A DNA stretch of 64,000 nucleotides from contig NZ_CP040443.1 in NCBI RefSeq assembly GCF_005843885.1, positions 3,534,001 through 3,598,000 of the forward strand, read 5' to 3'. The position numbers and the translations under genes are program-made. This document shows, in pieces, positions 30,619 to 41,703 of the stretch (positions within the stretch are counted from its first letter, which is position 1; each line of letters starts with the position of its first letter). The notes beneath the pieces were generated by a model. That model was not told the origin of the DNA. It ran no database searches and was given only the letters and a program-made list of their open reading frames with translations. Origin of the DNA: Escherichia sp. E4742. GTDB lineage: Bacteria > Pseudomonadota > Gammaproteobacteria > Enterobacterales > Enterobacteriaceae.

Positions 30619-31920
30619 ATGTTCAATTTTGCAGTGAGCCGCGAAAGCCTGTTATCAGGATTTCAGTGGTTTTTCTTTATTTTTTGCAACACTGTTGTGG
30701 TTCCTCCTACGCTGCTTTCGGCTTTTCAGTTGCAGCAAAGTAGCCTGCTTACGCTCACGCAATATGCTTTTCTTGCTACCGCACTGGCCTGCTTCGCTCA
30801 GGCGTTCTGCGGTCATCGTCGCGCTATTATGGAAGGGCCGGGTGGCCTGTGGTGGGGAACCATCCTTACTATCACTCTTGGCGAAGCATCGCGCGGAACG
30901 CCTGTCAACGATATCGCCACCAGTCTGGCGGTGGGCATTGCGATTTCCGGTGTGCTGACGATATTGATTGGTCTTAGCGGATTAGGTCATCGCCTGGCGC
31001 GGTTGTTTACTCCGACAATGATGGTGCTGTTTATGTTGATGCTGGGCGCGCAGCTGACCACTATCTTTTTCAAAGGTATGCTCGGGCTGCCGTTTGGCAT
31101 AGCCGACCCAAATTTTAAAATTCAGTTACCGCCGTTCGCGCTCTCAGTCGCGGTGATGTGCCTGGTGCTGGCGATGATTATCTTCCTGCCGCAACGTTTT
31201 GCCCGTTACGGCCTGCTGGTCGGCACGATAACCGGCTGGTTGTTATGGTACTTTTGCTTCCCGTCCTCGCACTCACTTTCTGGTGAGTTGCACTGGCAGT
31301 GGTTTCCGCTAGGTAGTGGCGGTACGTTGTCACCGGGAATTATTCTGACGGCGGTGATTACCGGTCTGGTGAATATCAGTAATACCTACGGTGCGATTCG
31401 CGGCACGGATGTTTTTTATCCGCAACAGGGCGCCGGAAATACGCGTTATCGTCGCAGCTTTGTGGCGACCGGATTTATGACGCTGATAACCGTGCCGCTG
31501 GCAGTAATTCCGTTCTCACCGTTTGTTTCATCCATTGGTTTATTAACCCAGACTGGCGACTACACGCGACGCTCGTTTATTTATGGCAGTGTTATTTGCC
31601 TGCTGGTGGCGCTGGTTCCGGCGCTCACGCGACTGTTTTGTAGTATTCCCCTACCGGTGAGTAGCGCGGTCATGCTGGTTTCTTATCTACCTTTGCTATT
31701 TTCCGCACTGGTGTTTAGCCAGCAAATAACCTTTACTGCTCGCAATATTTATCGCCTCGCATTACCGTTATTTGTCGGCATATTTTTAATGGCATTACCG
31801 CCTGTGTATCTGCAAGACCTTCCATTAACGCTTCGTCCTCTGCTCAGTAACGGCTTACTGGTCGGAATTTTACTGGCTGTTCTTATGGATAATCTTATAC
31901 CGTGGGAACGCATCAAATAA
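30619..31920 (+). CDS. ybbY: YbbY, NCS2-family purine permease
   Basis: This 433-residue polytopic protein belongs to the nucleobase-ascorbate (NCS2) transporters. The start at the ATG at 30619 (MFNFAVSRES) is preferred over a GTG six bases earlier. Its substrate is unproven; a purine or purine breakdown product is likely from context. It is followed closely by glxK. Confidence 0.9.
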   Translation: MFNFAVSRESLLSGFQWFFFIFCNTVVVPPTLLSAFQLQQSSLLTLTQYAFLATALACFAQAFCGHRRAIMEGPGGLWWGTILTITLGEASRGTPVNDIATSLAVGIAISGVLTILIGLSGLGHRLARLFTPTMMVLFMLMLGAQLTTIFFKGMLGLPFGIADPNFKIQLPPFALSVAVMCLVLAMIIFLPQRFARYGLLVGTITGWLLWYFCFPSSHSLSGELHWQWFPLGSGGTLSPGIILTAVITGLVNISNTYGAIRGTDVFYPQQGAGNTRYRRSFVATGFMTLITVPLAVIPFSPFVSSIGLLTQTGDYTRRSFIYGSVICLLVALVPALTRLFCSIPLPVSSAVMLVSYLPLLFSALVFSQQITFTARNIYRLALPLFVGIFLMALPPVYLQDLPLTLRPLLSNGLLVGILLAVLMDNLIPWERIK

Positions 31921-31941
31921 TTTGTTGAAAAAGGATTGATA

Positions 31942-33087
31942 ATGAAGATTGTCATTGCGCCAGACTCTTTTAAAGAGAGCTTAAGTGCAGAAAAATGTTG
32001 TCAGGCAATTAAAGCCGGGTTTTCGACCCTCTTTCCCGATGCGCACTATATCTGTTTACCGATAGCGGATGGCGGCGAAGGGACGGTGGATGCGATGGTC
32101 GCCGCGACGGGCGGCAAAATCGTGACGCTTGAAGTCTGTGGACCGATGGGCGAAAAAGTGAATGCTTTTTATGGCCTTACCGGCGACGGGAAAACAGCAG
32201 TGATTGAGATGGCGGCGGCAAGTGGCCTGATGCTGGTCGCGCCTGAAAAGCGTAATCCGTTGCTGGCCTCCAGTTTTGGTACGGGGGAGTTAATTCGCCA
32301 TGCGCTGGATAACGACATTCGCCATATTATTCTCGGCATTGGTGGTAGTGCGACGGTGGACGGCGGCATGGGCATGGCGCAGGCGCTTGGTGTGCGTTTC
32401 CTCGATGCCGACGGTCAGGTGCTGGCGGCTAACGGCGGCAACTTAGCTCGCGTGGCAAGCATTGAGATGGAGGAGTGCGATCCGCGTCTTGCTAACTGCC
32501 ATATTGAAGTAGCATGTGACGTTGATAACCCGCTGGTGGGGGCACGCGGCGCGGCGGCGGTGTTTGGCCCGCAAAAAGGGGCAACGCCGGAAATGGTCGA
32601 AGAGCTGGAACAGGGGCTGCAAAATTACGCCCGTGTTTTACAACAGCAAACTGAAATCAACGTCTGCCAGATGGCGGGCGGTGGCGCAGCGGGCGGTATG
32701 GGTATTGCGGCGGCGGTATTCCTCAATGCGGATATTAAACCGGGCATTGAGATTGTACTGCGGGCGGTCAACCTGGAGCAGGCGGTGCAGGGGGCGGCAC
32801 TGGTGATCACCGGGGAAGGGCGTATTGACTCACAAACGGCGGGTGGTAAAGCGCCGCTGGGTGTGGCGTCAGTGGCGAAGCAGTTTAATGTACCGGTGAT
32901 TGGGATTGCTGGCGTATTGGGCGATGGCGTGGAAGTGGTGCACCAGTACGGCATTGATGCGGTATTCAGCATTTTGCCACGTCTGGCACCTTTAGCCGAA
33001 GTGCTCGCCAGCGGTGAAACCAATCTCTTCAACAGTGCGCGAAATATTGCCTGCGCCATTAAAATAGGTCAGGGAATTAAAAACTGA
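31942..33087 (+). CDS. glxK: GlxK, glycerate 2-kinase
   Basis: This 381-residue class II glycerate kinase phosphorylates D-glycerate to 2-phosphoglycerate, the exit from glyoxylate use to glycolysis. The conserved [18 protein letters not shown] stretch and the [15 protein letters not shown] motif are present. The ATG at 31942 follows an AAGGA ribosome binding site. It lies 21 bp after ybbY. Confidence 0.95.
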   Translation: MKIVIAPDSFKESLSAEKCCQAIKAGFSTLFPDAHYICLPIADGGEGTVDAMVAATGGKIVTLEVCGPMGEKVNAFYGLTGDGKTAVIEMAAASGLMLVAPEKRNPLLASSFGTGELIRHALDNDIRHIILGIGGSATVDGGMGMAQALGVRFLDADGQVLAANGGNLARVASIEMEECDPRLANCHIEVACDVDNPLVGARGAAAVFGPQKGATPEMVEELEQGLQNYARVLQQQTEINVCQMAGGGAAGGMGIAAAVFLNADIKPGIEIVLRAVNLEQAVQGAALVITGEGRIDSQTAGGKAPLGVASVAKQFNVPVIGIAGVLGDGVEVVHQYGIDAVFSILPRLAPLAEVLASGETNLFNSARNIACAIKIGQGIKN

Positions 33088-33185
33088 CTCTTACCATTAG
33101 AGCGGATGCGGTTTATATCGCATCTGCTTCAGATTGCTGACAACGTGCGTGTTGTGTATGCCGGATCCATCCCGGAAATTATCAT

Positions 33186-33217
33186 GTAGGCCTGATAAGC
33201 GAAGCGCATCAGGCAAT
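33186..33217. repeat. Single REP unit between glxK and allE
   Basis: TGTAGGCCTGATAAGCGAAG and the following GCATCAGGCA form one REP palindrome in the gap between the convergent glxK and allE genes. Confidence 0.8.
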
Positions 33218-33223
33218 GTTGCG

Positions 33224-33251
33224 AAAAAAAAGCCACGGTATAAACCGTGGC
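33224..33251 (-). terminator. Rho-independent terminator of the allDCE operon
   Basis: On the minus strand, the stem GCCACGGT/ACCGTGGC (33232-33251, loop of four) is followed by eight T (A-run at 33224-33231 on the plus strand). It lies 48 bp after the allE stop. Confidence 0.88.
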
Positions 33252-33298
33252 GAAATCCAACATAGCTAAAATAAAAATATCAGCGAGAGTGGTATTAC

Positions 33299-34084
33299 TT
33301 AAATCTCAACGTCGCGGTTACAATCCTTCGAATAAATATAACTAAACGCTTCACCACGCCCTACGCCATAACCGGCCTGTAACGAATAAGCGCCCATAAA
33401 GATGTAATCGCCTTTTTTCACCGGTATCCAGTTATTATCAAGGTTATAAACGCCCTGACCGGAAAGAATATAAGCACCGTGCTCCTGAACGTGGGTTTCG
33501 ATATAACCGTGGCTGGCACCTGGCGCAAAAGAGAGGATATGCATATTCATATCAAAGCCTAACTCTTTGGGCAGGAAATCCAGCAGAATAACATCGTCCA
33601 TACCTTCATAGTGAATGCGTTCCAGTTCGCTGGCATTGCCAGAAACCAGCCACGGCGCATGACCTTCTACCGGAACATAGCGGCGCTTATATAAAAAGAT
33701 TTGGCTGTCTTCGGCCTGGGCGTTACCAAACGTCATTAAGGAGCCTGGCGGGCAGTAAAGATAACCCCCTTCGCTTAAGGCAAATGTTTTTCCTTCGGCT
33801 TCGGCAGTGATATTTCCAGAAATGACATACAGGAACGTTTCAATTCCTTCTCCGCCGAATCCCTGCTGATTACCGCCATTTTGATGCAGTGTGACCAGAT
33901 AATCGACAAACGTTGCGCCCAGCTTTGGCGTGGACAGGATTGTCGCGTCACAATTTTCAAAGCCCGGAATAATATTTTTTACCAGGCCATCCGGCGTTAA
34001 CAGCGCGAAATTACCGTGTTTCACAATCGCGCGGTTAGCCAGTAAATCATCGCGGTAACCGGTGACGTTATTTAAATATCCCAT
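33299..34084 (-). CDS. allE: AllE (YlbA), (S)-ureidoglycine aminohydrolase
   Basis: This 261-residue bicupin, Mn-dependent enzyme converts (S)-ureidoglycine to (S)-ureidoglycolate with release of ammonia. Two cupin domains are visible, the second with metal ligands in HGYIETHVQEHGAYI. It is the last gene of allD-allC-allE, starting 10 bp after allC, with a terminator downstream. Confidence 0.95.
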   Translation of the reverse strand: MGYLNNVTGYRDDLLANRAIVKHGNFALLTPDGLVKNIIPGFENCDATILSTPKLGATFVDYLVTLHQNGGNQQGFGGEGIETFLYVISGNITAEAEGKTFALSEGGYLYCPPGSLMTFGNAQAEDSQIFLYKRRYVPVEGHAPWLVSGNASELERIHYEGMDDVILLDFLPKELGFDMNMHILSFAPGASHGYIETHVQEHGAYILSGQGVYNLDNNWIPVKKGDYIFMGAYSLQAGYGVGRGEAFSYIYSKDCNRDVEI

Positions 34085-34094
34085 TTATGACTCC

Positions 34095-35330
34095 TTATTT
34101 CTGCCAGGCAAGTTGATAAAGCATGAGTGCCAACGTTTTGACCCCTTCGGCAAGGTCGTTAATATTGGTGCGTTCCGCCGGGTTATAGCTGATCCCGTTA
34201 ATGCTGGGAATAAAAATCATGCAGGTCGGCACGCGAGGCGCGAAAATTTGCGCATCGTGCCCGGCACCACTGTGCATCACCCGATAGTTCAGTTTTTCTG
34301 TTTCGCACAGTTCCGTCAGGGTGGCGACCAGCTCTTCGTTCATTGGCACCGGTTCTTCATCCATCCATAAATCGATATCAATACCAATGTCCATTTCATC
34401 GCAAATCGCCCGCATGTCGTTTTCTAACTGTTGGGTGAAATCGCGCAGCACGGCAGCGTCGGTATGACGACAATCAATGGTGAACGTGGTTTTACCCGGC
34501 ACCACATTCACCGTATTCGGGCGCGGCTCTACTTTGCCAAAAGTCAGCACCAGCGGGTCGCCCATCTTTTTCGCTTTTTCAACCGACTGATGGCAAATGC
34601 GACTGAAAGCGTAAACCGTATCACGACGATAACCCATCGGCGTGGTGCCTGCATGGTTTGATTCGCCATTCAGCGTCACCGTATAACGACGCTGCCCGAC
34701 AATTGCATTCACCACGCCAATTGACTGCCCATTACTTTCCAGCACACAGCCCTGTTCGATATGCAATTCAACAAAAGCTTTAATATCCTGGCGTGGAGTT
34801 AGTGGGGCGTTCGGCAGAGTAAATCCGCAAGCATTCATCGCATCGACAAAGCCATTTCCTTTGGCATCACAGATATTCCGCACGTCGTCAGGATTCGCCA
34901 GCCCAAAGATATTTTTACTGCCCCAGAAGACATACGGGAAGCGGCTGCCTTCTTCTTCCGCCATCGCCACCACTTCGACGGTACGTAGCGGCGCGCCGTA
35001 TTGCGTTTTCAGCCAGTCAATTGCCAGCCATGCCGCCAGCGCGCCGAATTGCCCGTCGAGGTTACCGCCGTTAACCACGGTATCGATATGCGAACCGCTC
35101 AGAATCACTTCCTGTGGGTATTCGGTGCCATTCAGGCGACCGTATAAATTTCCCACTTCATCGAAACGTGTTTCCAGCCCACTTGCTGTCATTCTTTTTT
35201 TAAATTGCTGCTGGGTTTCCAGCCATTCCGGCGAATAAAGTAAACGGGTCATTCCACCCGTTGGGTCAGCGCCAAAAGAGGAAAGCCAGGGCAGCGTTTC
35301 TTCTATGGCTTGACGAAAATGTGTAATCAT
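34095..35330 (-). CDS. allC: AllC, allantoate amidohydrolase
   Basis: This 411-residue M20-family metalloenzyme hydrolyses allantoate to ureidoglycine, CO2 and ammonia. Metal ligands are visible in GSHIDTV and LDGQFG, the acidic pair in AEEEGSRFP, and the late SGAGHDAQ. The start MITHFRQ at 35330 gives the usual length. It is the middle gene of allDCE. Confidence 0.96.
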   Translation of the reverse strand: MITHFRQAIEETLPWLSSFGADPTGGMTRLLYSPEWLETQQQFKKRMTASGLETRFDEVGNLYGRLNGTEYPQEVILSGSHIDTVVNGGNLDGQFGALAAWLAIDWLKTQYGAPLRTVEVVAMAEEEGSRFPYVFWGSKNIFGLANPDDVRNICDAKGNGFVDAMNACGFTLPNAPLTPRQDIKAFVELHIEQGCVLESNGQSIGVVNAIVGQRRYTVTLNGESNHAGTTPMGYRRDTVYAFSRICHQSVEKAKKMGDPLVLTFGKVEPRPNTVNVVPGKTTFTIDCRHTDAAVLRDFTQQLENDMRAICDEMDIGIDIDLWMDEEPVPMNEELVATLTELCETEKLNYRVMHSGAGHDAQIFAPRVPTCMIFIPSINGISYNPAERTNINDLAEGVKTLALMLYQLAWQK

Positions 35331-35351
35331 AAGAAAGTCCTGTCTCAATAA

Positions 35352-36401
35352 TTATTGCGCAAAGGGATTTTTCGTTTCGTATGACGTGTTATAAAGCGCG
35401 TCGGAAATTAAATACTGGTAAATATCATCAACAATTTCGATGCCTTCGACGGCGGCTTTGCGTTGTTTAATATCCTGATCCTGTCCGGGATAATAAACCT
35501 GGTTAAAACCGGGCGCGGGGGTAATGGCATTTAATTCGCGCATGGTCTGGCTAAGATGTTGACGGAATAATTCGCTGGAGGAGAAAAAGTTCGGGTTAAT
35601 AACTAAATGTAATTGCCCCAAATTACGCCCGGCGTGTAAATCGTCATACATCGAACTGACCTGACGCCCGAACGGTAAGCCGAGTAACACGCCTGAGAGG
35701 ACGTCAATCATCATCATTAGGCCATACCCTTTCGGTCCGGCGGCGGGGAGCAGAGCATGAACCGCGAACGGATCGGTTGTTGGAGCACCGTTTTTATCGA
35801 CCGCCCAGGTATCGGGTATAGACATATTGCGCGAGCGCGCATCGAGAACTTTCCCCCACGCCTGCACGGTAGTCGCCATATCAAAGGTCAGGATCTCGTC
35901 GCCTTCTCCCGGCGCGGCAAAGGCCAGTGGGTTAGTACCGTAGTAAATTTCCGCACCGCCAAACGGCACCACCATCGGATCGGACTGGCACATCGAAATG
36001 CCAATCAATCCGGCGCGAGCTGCCTGCTGCACAAAGTAAGAGATTGCGCCGCTGTGACCCATCCGGCTGATGCCGACCACCGCAACGCCATTTTGTTGGG
36101 CGGTTTTGATGGCATGTTCCATACCCATTTTCGCCGCGACCTGCCCGGCGGCATTGTCAGCATGTAAAATTGCCGAACATGGCCCGGTTTCTTCAAGACG
36201 AAACTCTGGTTCGCGGTTGGTGCCGCCTTTTGATATGCGCTCTGCGTAGTATTCTACGCGCACCGCGCCATGAGAGTGGATCCCTCTGGCATCGGCGTAA
36301 ACCAATACTTCAGCCACGGTTGCAGCGTGCTCACGTTTTAACCCAGCCAGGCAGAGTTTATTCTCAATTAGCTGGTGGAGTGTTTCCCGACTGATTTTCA
36401 T
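35352..36401 (-). CDS. allD: AllD, ureidoglycolate dehydrogenase
   Basis: This 349-residue member of the malate/lactate dehydrogenase-like (LDH2) family oxidises (S)-ureidoglycolate to oxalurate with NAD. The conserved GISRMGHSGAISYF and YGTNPLAFAAP motifs are present. It is the first gene of allDCE, divergent from fdrA, and is a target of AllS. Its product feeds the fdrA-ylbEF-ybcF genes. Confidence 0.95.
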   Translation of the reverse strand: MKISRETLHQLIENKLCLAGLKREHAATVAEVLVYADARGIHSHGAVRVEYYAERISKGGTNREPEFRLEETGPCSAILHADNAAGQVAAKMGMEHAIKTAQQNGVAVVGISRMGHSGAISYFVQQAARAGLIGISMCQSDPMVVPFGGAEIYYGTNPLAFAAPGEGDEILTFDMATTVQAWGKVLDARSRNMSIPDTWAVDKNGAPTTDPFAVHALLPAAGPKGYGLMMMIDVLSGVLLGLPFGRQVSSMYDDLHAGRNLGQLHLVINPNFFSSSELFRQHLSQTMRELNAITPAPGFNQVYYPGQDQDIKQRKAAVEGIEIVDDIYQYLISDALYNTSYETKNPFAQ

Positions 36402-36717
36402 CTGTCTTCCTTTTTAACGACGGTGTGAAGCATGACTGCAATTAACATACAGGGAAAATATCTGGATTATGTGATCCAGACAGACAAAAAAATATAGTTA
36501 GAATTTATTTGATAATCCGCGCACTTTTAGTCTGTTTTTTGAAATAACCCAGCTCGTTAAAAATCAACAGATAATAGTCTGGCGGTTATTTGAATTCTTT
36601 TGTTAATAATCCCTGTGTGATATTCATCACCTTATTTACCCGTTGTCATCGATACCGTAATCGCCACATTAACACTGCTCGTGCAATTGCCATGGGTGCA
36701 ATTTTTAAGGAGTTGTT
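36402..36717. promoter_or_regulatory. allD-fdrA divergent intergenic region
   Basis: These 316 A+T-rich bases separate the two oxalurate-branch operons. AllS is known to bind the allD promoter here. I do not see an AllR-type palindrome or any gene. A GGAG ribosome binding site (AAGGAG) precedes fdrA. Confidence 0.6.
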
Positions 36718-38385
36718 ATGATCCACGCCTTTATTAAAAAAGGGTGTTTTCAGGATTCGGTCAGTTTAATGATTATTTCACGAAAACTCAGCGAATCAGA
36801 AAATGTTGATGATGTTTCCGTAATGATGGGGACGCCCGCCAATAAAGCGTTATTAGAGACTACAGGTTTCTGGCATGACGATTTTAATCACGCCACGCCG
36901 AACGATATTTGCGTGGCAATTCGTAGCGAAGCGACGGATGCGGGGATCGCGCAGGCGATTATGCAGCAGCTTGAAGAGGCGCTAAAACAGCTGGCGCAGG
37001 GGTCAGACAGCAGCCAGGCGTTGACGCAGGTGCGTCGCTGGGACAGTGCCTGCCAGAAATTACCCGATGCCAATCTGGCGCTGATTTCAGTGGCTGGCGA
37101 GTACGCGGCAGAGCTGGCGAATCAGGCGCTGGATCGCAATCTTAACGTGATGATGTTCTCCGATAACGTCACGCTGGAAGATGAAATCCAACTTAAAACC
37201 CGCGCGCGGGAAAAAGGCTTGCTGGTGATGGGGCCGGACTGCGGTACGTCGATGATTGCCGCCACGCCGCTGGCTTTCGCCAACGTGATGCCGGAAGGCA
37301 ATATTGGCGTTATTGGCGCTTCCGGTACAGGGATTCAGGAACTGTGTTCGCAGATTGCGCTGGCAGGGGAGGGAATTACTCACGCGATGGGTCTTGGCGG
37401 GCGCGACCTCAGCCGTGAAGTGGGCGGCATCAGTGCGCTGACGGCGCTGGAAATGTTAAGCGCCGACGCGAAAAGCGAAGTGCTGGCATTTGTTTCAAAA
37501 CCGCCTGCCGAAGCCGTGCGTTTACGTATTGTTAATGCCATGAAAGCAACCGGCAAACCGACGGTGGCGTTGTTTATAGGTTATACCCCGGCGGTAGCCC
37601 GCGACGAAAATGTCTGGTTTGCCTCCTCGCTGGATGATGCTGCGCGCCTGTCTTGTCTACTTTCTCGGGTCACGGCACGACGTAATGCGCTAGCGCCTGC
37701 CAACAAAGGTTTTATTTGCGGTTTGTATACCGGCGGTACGCTGGCTGCCGAAGCGGCGGGATTACTTGCCGGACACCTTGGCGTGGCAGCCGACGATACC
37801 CATCAACATGGCATGATGCTGGATGCCGATGGACATCAGATCCTCGACCTGGGCGATGATTTTTACACCGTTGGGCGTCCCCATCCGATGATCGACCCGA
37901 CCTTACGCAACCTGTTAATTGCCGATCTCGGTGCTAAACCACAAGTGCGCGTGTTGCTGCTTGATGTCGTGATTGGCTTTGGTGCGACCGCCGATCCTGC
38001 CGCCTCGCTGGTGAGCGCCTGGCAAAAAGCCTGTGCCGCGCGTTCAGACAGCCACCCGCTGTACGCCATTGCCACGGTGACGGGCACCGAACGTGACCCG
38101 CAATGCCGCTCGCAGCAAATCGCCACGCTGGAAGATGCGGGGATCGCAGTAGTTAATTCGCTGCCGGAAGCCACCTTGCTGGCGGCGGCACTGATTCGTC
38201 CGCTTTCGCCTGCCACGCATCAACACACGCCATCTCTACTGGAAAACGTCGCCGTGATTAATGCCGGATTACGCAGTTTTGCGCTGGAGCTACAAAGTGC
38301 CAGCAAACCGGTAGTGCATTACCAATGGGCGCCAGTCGCTGGCGGCAATAAAAAACTGGCTCGTTTATTAGAACGTTTGCAATAA
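36718..38385 (+). CDS. fdrA: FdrA (AllF), oxamic transcarbamylase subunit
   Basis: This 555-residue protein has a succinyl-CoA-synthetase-like fold, with the phosphate-binding GVIGASGTGIQE segment. It was first named as a suppressor of ftsH defects. FdrA, YlbE and YlbF (AllF, AllG, AllH) are now reported to form oxamic transcarbamylase, which phosphorolyses oxalurate to oxamate and carbamoyl phosphate. It heads fdrA-ylbE-ylbF-ybcF, with 9 bp before ylbE. Confidence 0.94.
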   Translation: MIHAFIKKGCFQDSVSLMIISRKLSESENVDDVSVMMGTPANKALLETTGFWHDDFNHATPNDICVAIRSEATDAGIAQAIMQQLEEALKQLAQGSDSSQALTQVRRWDSACQKLPDANLALISVAGEYAAELANQALDRNLNVMMFSDNVTLEDEIQLKTRAREKGLLVMGPDCGTSMIAATPLAFANVMPEGNIGVIGASGTGIQELCSQIALAGEGITHAMGLGGRDLSREVGGISALTALEMLSADAKSEVLAFVSKPPAEAVRLRIVNAMKATGKPTVALFIGYTPAVARDENVWFASSLDDAARLSCLLSRVTARRNALAPANKGFICGLYTGGTLAAEAAGLLAGHLGVAADDTHQHGMMLDADGHQILDLGDDFYTVGRPHPMIDPTLRNLLIADLGAKPQVRVLLLDVVIGFGATADPAASLVSAWQKACAARSDSHPLYAIATVTGTERDPQCRSQQIATLEDAGIAVVNSLPEATLLAAALIRPLSPATHQHTPSLLENVAVINAGLRSFALELQSASKPVVHYQWAPVAGGNKKLARLLERLQ

Positions 38386-38394
38386 GGGGTTCCC

Positions 38395-39654
38395 ATGTTT
38401 ACATCAGTGGCGCAAGCCAATGCTGCGGTTATCGAACAAATTCGTCGTGCTCGTCCACACTGGCTCGATGTGCAACCGGCTTCTTCACTTATCAGCGAAC
38501 TACACCCGGGCAAAACACTGCTTCACGCCGGGCCGCCAATGCGCTGGCAGGAGATGACCGGACCCATGAAAGGGGCGTGTGTCGGGGCATGTCTGTTTGA
38601 AGGCTGGGCGAAAAATGAAGCGCAGGCGCTGGCAATGCTTGAACAAGGGGAAGTGAACTTCATTCCTTGTCACCATGTGAATGCCGTCGGGCCAATGGGC
38701 GGCATTACTTCTGCCAGTATGCCGATGCTGGTGGTCGAGAACGTGACCGACGGCAACCGGGCGTACTGCAACCTCAACGAAGGTATCGGCAAAGTGATGC
38801 GTTTTGGCGCTTACGGCGAAGATGTCCTGACTCGCCATCGCTGGATGCGCGATGTGTTAATGCCAGTATTAAGCGCGGCGCTGGGGCGCATGGAGCGCGG
38901 TATCGATCTCACGGCGATGATGGCACAGGGCATTACGATGGGCGATGAGTTCCATCAGCGCAATATTGCTTCCTCAGCACTGTTAATGCGTGCGCTGGCC
39001 CCACAAATTGCTCGCCTCAATCACGATAAACAGCACATCGCAGAAGTGATGGATTTCCTTAGTGTGACCGATCAGTTCTTCCTCAACCTCGCGATGGCTT
39101 ACTGCAAGGCGGCGATGGATGCAGGCGCGATGATTCGTGCGGGCAGTATCGTTACGGCTATGACCCGCAACGGCAATATGTTCGGGATTCGGGTAAGCGG
39201 GCTGGGCGACCGCTGGTTTACTGCGCCTGTAAACACTCCACAAGGTCTGTTTTTCACCGGATTTTCGCAGGAGCAGGCAAACCCGGATATGGGCGATAGC
39301 GCGATTACCGAAACCTTTGGTATCGGAGGCGCTGCAATGATCGCCGCACCTGGCGTAACGCGCTTTGTCGGTGCGGGTGGCATGGAAGCGGCCAGAACGG
39401 TATCTGAAGAGATGGCGGAAATCTTCCTTGAGCGCAATATGCAGTTGCAGATCCCCGGCTGGGATTTCCAGGGCGCGTGCCTGGGGCTGGATATTCGTCG
39501 CGTGGTAGAAACTGGTATTACGCCACTCATCAATACCGGAATCGCGCATAAAGAGGCGGGGATCGGGCAGATTGGCGCAGGCACCGTGCGTGCACCGCTG
39601 ACGTGCTTTGAACAGGCGCTGGAAGCACTGGCTGAAAGCATGGGGATTGGTTGA
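38395..39654 (+). CDS. ylbE: YlbE (AllG), DUF1116 oxamic transcarbamylase subunit
   Basis: This 419-residue DUF1116 protein is in the same operon as FdrA and is a reported subunit of oxamic transcarbamylase. The reading frame is intact over its full length here; K-12 MG1655 annotations show ylbE as split. Conserved [18 protein letters not shown] is visible near residue 95. Confidence 0.92.
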   Translation: MFTSVAQANAAVIEQIRRARPHWLDVQPASSLISELHPGKTLLHAGPPMRWQEMTGPMKGACVGACLFEGWAKNEAQALAMLEQGEVNFIPCHHVNAVGPMGGITSASMPMLVVENVTDGNRAYCNLNEGIGKVMRFGAYGEDVLTRHRWMRDVLMPVLSAALGRMERGIDLTAMMAQGITMGDEFHQRNIASSALLMRALAPQIARLNHDKQHIAEVMDFLSVTDQFFLNLAMAYCKAAMDAGAMIRAGSIVTAMTRNGNMFGIRVSGLGDRWFTAPVNTPQGLFFTGFSQEQANPDMGDSAITETFGIGGAAMIAAPGVTRFVGAGGMEAARTVSEEMAEIFLERNMQLQIPGWDFQGACLGLDIRRVVETGITPLINTGIAHKEAGIGQIGAGTVRAPLTCFEQALEALAESMGIG

Positions 39655-39664
39655 GGAACGCGCA

Positions 39665-40480
39665 ATGACTATTATCCATCCTCTGCTTGCCAGCCGTAGC
39701 GCACCGAATTATCGCCAGTCCTGGCGGTTAGCGGGCACCTGGCGGCGGGCGATTAATCTGATGACAGAAAGCGGTGAACTGTTAACGCTGCATCGTCAGG
39801 GAAGTGGTTTCGGCCCCGGAGGATGGGTGCTTCGCCGCGCGCAATTCGATGCGTTATGCAGTGGATTATGCGGCAATGAACGACCGCAGGTTGTGGCACA
39901 AGGGATTCGCCTCGGGCGTTTCACGGTTAAACAGCCACAGCGTTATTGTTTGCTACGTATTACGCCGCCTGCGCATCCTCAACCGCTTGCAGCAGCATGG
40001 ATGCAACGCGCGGAGGAAACCGGGCTTTTTGGACCACTGGCGATGGCGGTAAGCGATCCGCTGCCTGCTGAATTACGCCAGTTTCGCCACTGTTTTCAGG
40101 CCGCGCTCAATGGCGTTAAGACCGACTGGCGGCACTGGCTGGGCAAAGGTCCTGGCTTAACGCCAAGTCATGATGACACGCTGAGCGGAATGCTGCTGGC
40201 GGCCTGGTATTTTGGTGCTTTAGATTTGTGCTCTGGTGGCCAGTTTTTTTCCTGTTCCGACAATCTTCAACTCGTTACCACGGCGGTGAGCGTCAGTTAT
40301 TTGCGTTACGCCGCGCAAGGATATTTCGCCTCGCCACTCCTGCACTTTGTTCATGCTCTGAGTTGCCCGAAACGTACCGCTGCGGCGACTGATTCGCTGC
40401 TGGCGCTGGGGCATACGTCAGGGGCAGATACATTGCTGGGATTCTGGCTTGGTCAACAATTATTACAAGGAAAACCATGA
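39665..40480 (+). CDS. ylbF: YlbF (AllH), DUF2877 oxamic transcarbamylase subunit
   Basis: This 271-residue DUF2877 protein has the conserved [20 protein letters not shown] motif. The ATG at 39665 lies 10 bp after the ylbE stop. It is the third reported subunit of oxamic transcarbamylase. Its stop overlaps the ybcF ATG (ATGA). Confidence 0.92.
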   Translation: MTIIHPLLASRSAPNYRQSWRLAGTWRRAINLMTESGELLTLHRQGSGFGPGGWVLRRAQFDALCSGLCGNERPQVVAQGIRLGRFTVKQPQRYCLLRITPPAHPQPLAAAWMQRAEETGLFGPLAMAVSDPLPAELRQFRHCFQAALNGVKTDWRHWLGKGPGLTPSHDDTLSGMLLAAWYFGALDLCSGGQFFSCSDNLQLVTTAVSVSYLRYAAQGYFASPLLHFVHALSCPKRTAAATDSLLALGHTSGADTLLGFWLGQQLLQGKP

Positions 40481-41370
40481 AAACTCTGGTTGTAGCTCTT
40501 GGGGGCAACGCCTTACTCCAGCGCGGTGAGGCGCTGACGGCAGAAAATCAATATCGCAATATCGCCAGTGCTGTACCCGCGTTGGCACGCCTGGCCCGTT
40601 CTTATCGGCTGGCGATTGTTCACGGCAACGGGCCGCAGGTGGGGCTGCTGGCGTTACAGAATCTGGCGTGGAAAGAGGTGGAGCCGTATCCGCTGGATGT
40701 GCTGGTGGCGGAAAGTCAGGGGATGATTGGCTATATGCTGGCGCAAAGTTTGCGCGCGCAGCCGCAGATGCCGCCTGTGACGACGGTGCTGACACGCATT
40801 GAAGTATCGCCTGATGATCCGGCGTTTCTGCAGCCAGAGAAATTTATCGGCCCGGTTTACCAGCCTGAAGAACAAGAGGCTCTGGAAGCGGCTTACGGCT
40901 GGAAGATGAAACGTGATGGCAAATATTTACGCCGGGTGGTGGCATCTCCGCAACCGCGTAAAATTCTCGACAGCGAAGCCATAGAGTTGTTGCTCAAAGA
41001 GGGGCATGTGGTGATTTGCAGTGGCGGCGGCGGTGTTCCGGTCACGGAAGACGGGGCAGGGAGCGAAGCAGTGATTGATAAAGATCTCGCCGCTGCGTTG
41101 CTTGCCGGGCAGATTAATGCCGATGGACTGGTGATCCTCACCGATGCCGATGCGGTTTATGAAAACTGGGGAACGCCGCAGCAACGCGCTATTCGCCATG
41201 CCACGCCGGATGAGTTAGCGCCATTTGCCAAAGCCGATGGTTCGATGGGGCCGAAGGTAACGGCGGTGAGTGGTTATGTCAGAAGCCGTGGTAAACCCGC
41301 GTGGATTGGGGCGTTATCGCGGATTGAAGAAACGCTGGCGGGCGAGGCGGGGACTTGTATTTCGCTGTAG
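40477..41370 (+). CDS. ybcF: YbcF (AllK), catabolic carbamate kinase
   Basis: This 297-residue amino acid kinase-fold enzyme transfers phosphate from carbamoyl phosphate to ADP. The GGNALLQRG and [10 protein letters not shown] motifs are typical of ArcC-type carbamate kinases. Coupling to ylbF makes the ATP-yielding last step of oxalurate fermentation. A BIME follows at its 3' end. Confidence 0.95.
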   Translation: MKTLVVALGGNALLQRGEALTAENQYRNIASAVPALARLARSYRLAIVHGNGPQVGLLALQNLAWKEVEPYPLDVLVAESQGMIGYMLAQSLRAQPQMPPVTTVLTRIEVSPDDPAFLQPEKFIGPVYQPEEQEALEAAYGWKMKRDGKYLRRVVASPQPRKILDSEAIELLLKEGHVVICSGGGGVPVTEDGAGSEAVIDKDLAAALLAGQINADGLVILTDADAVYENWGTPQQRAIRHATPDELAPFAKADGSMGPKVTAVSGYVRSRGKPAWIGALSRIEETLAGEAGTCISL

Positions 41371-41695
<325 letters not shown>

Positions 41696-41703
41696 AGCAC
41701 CAG

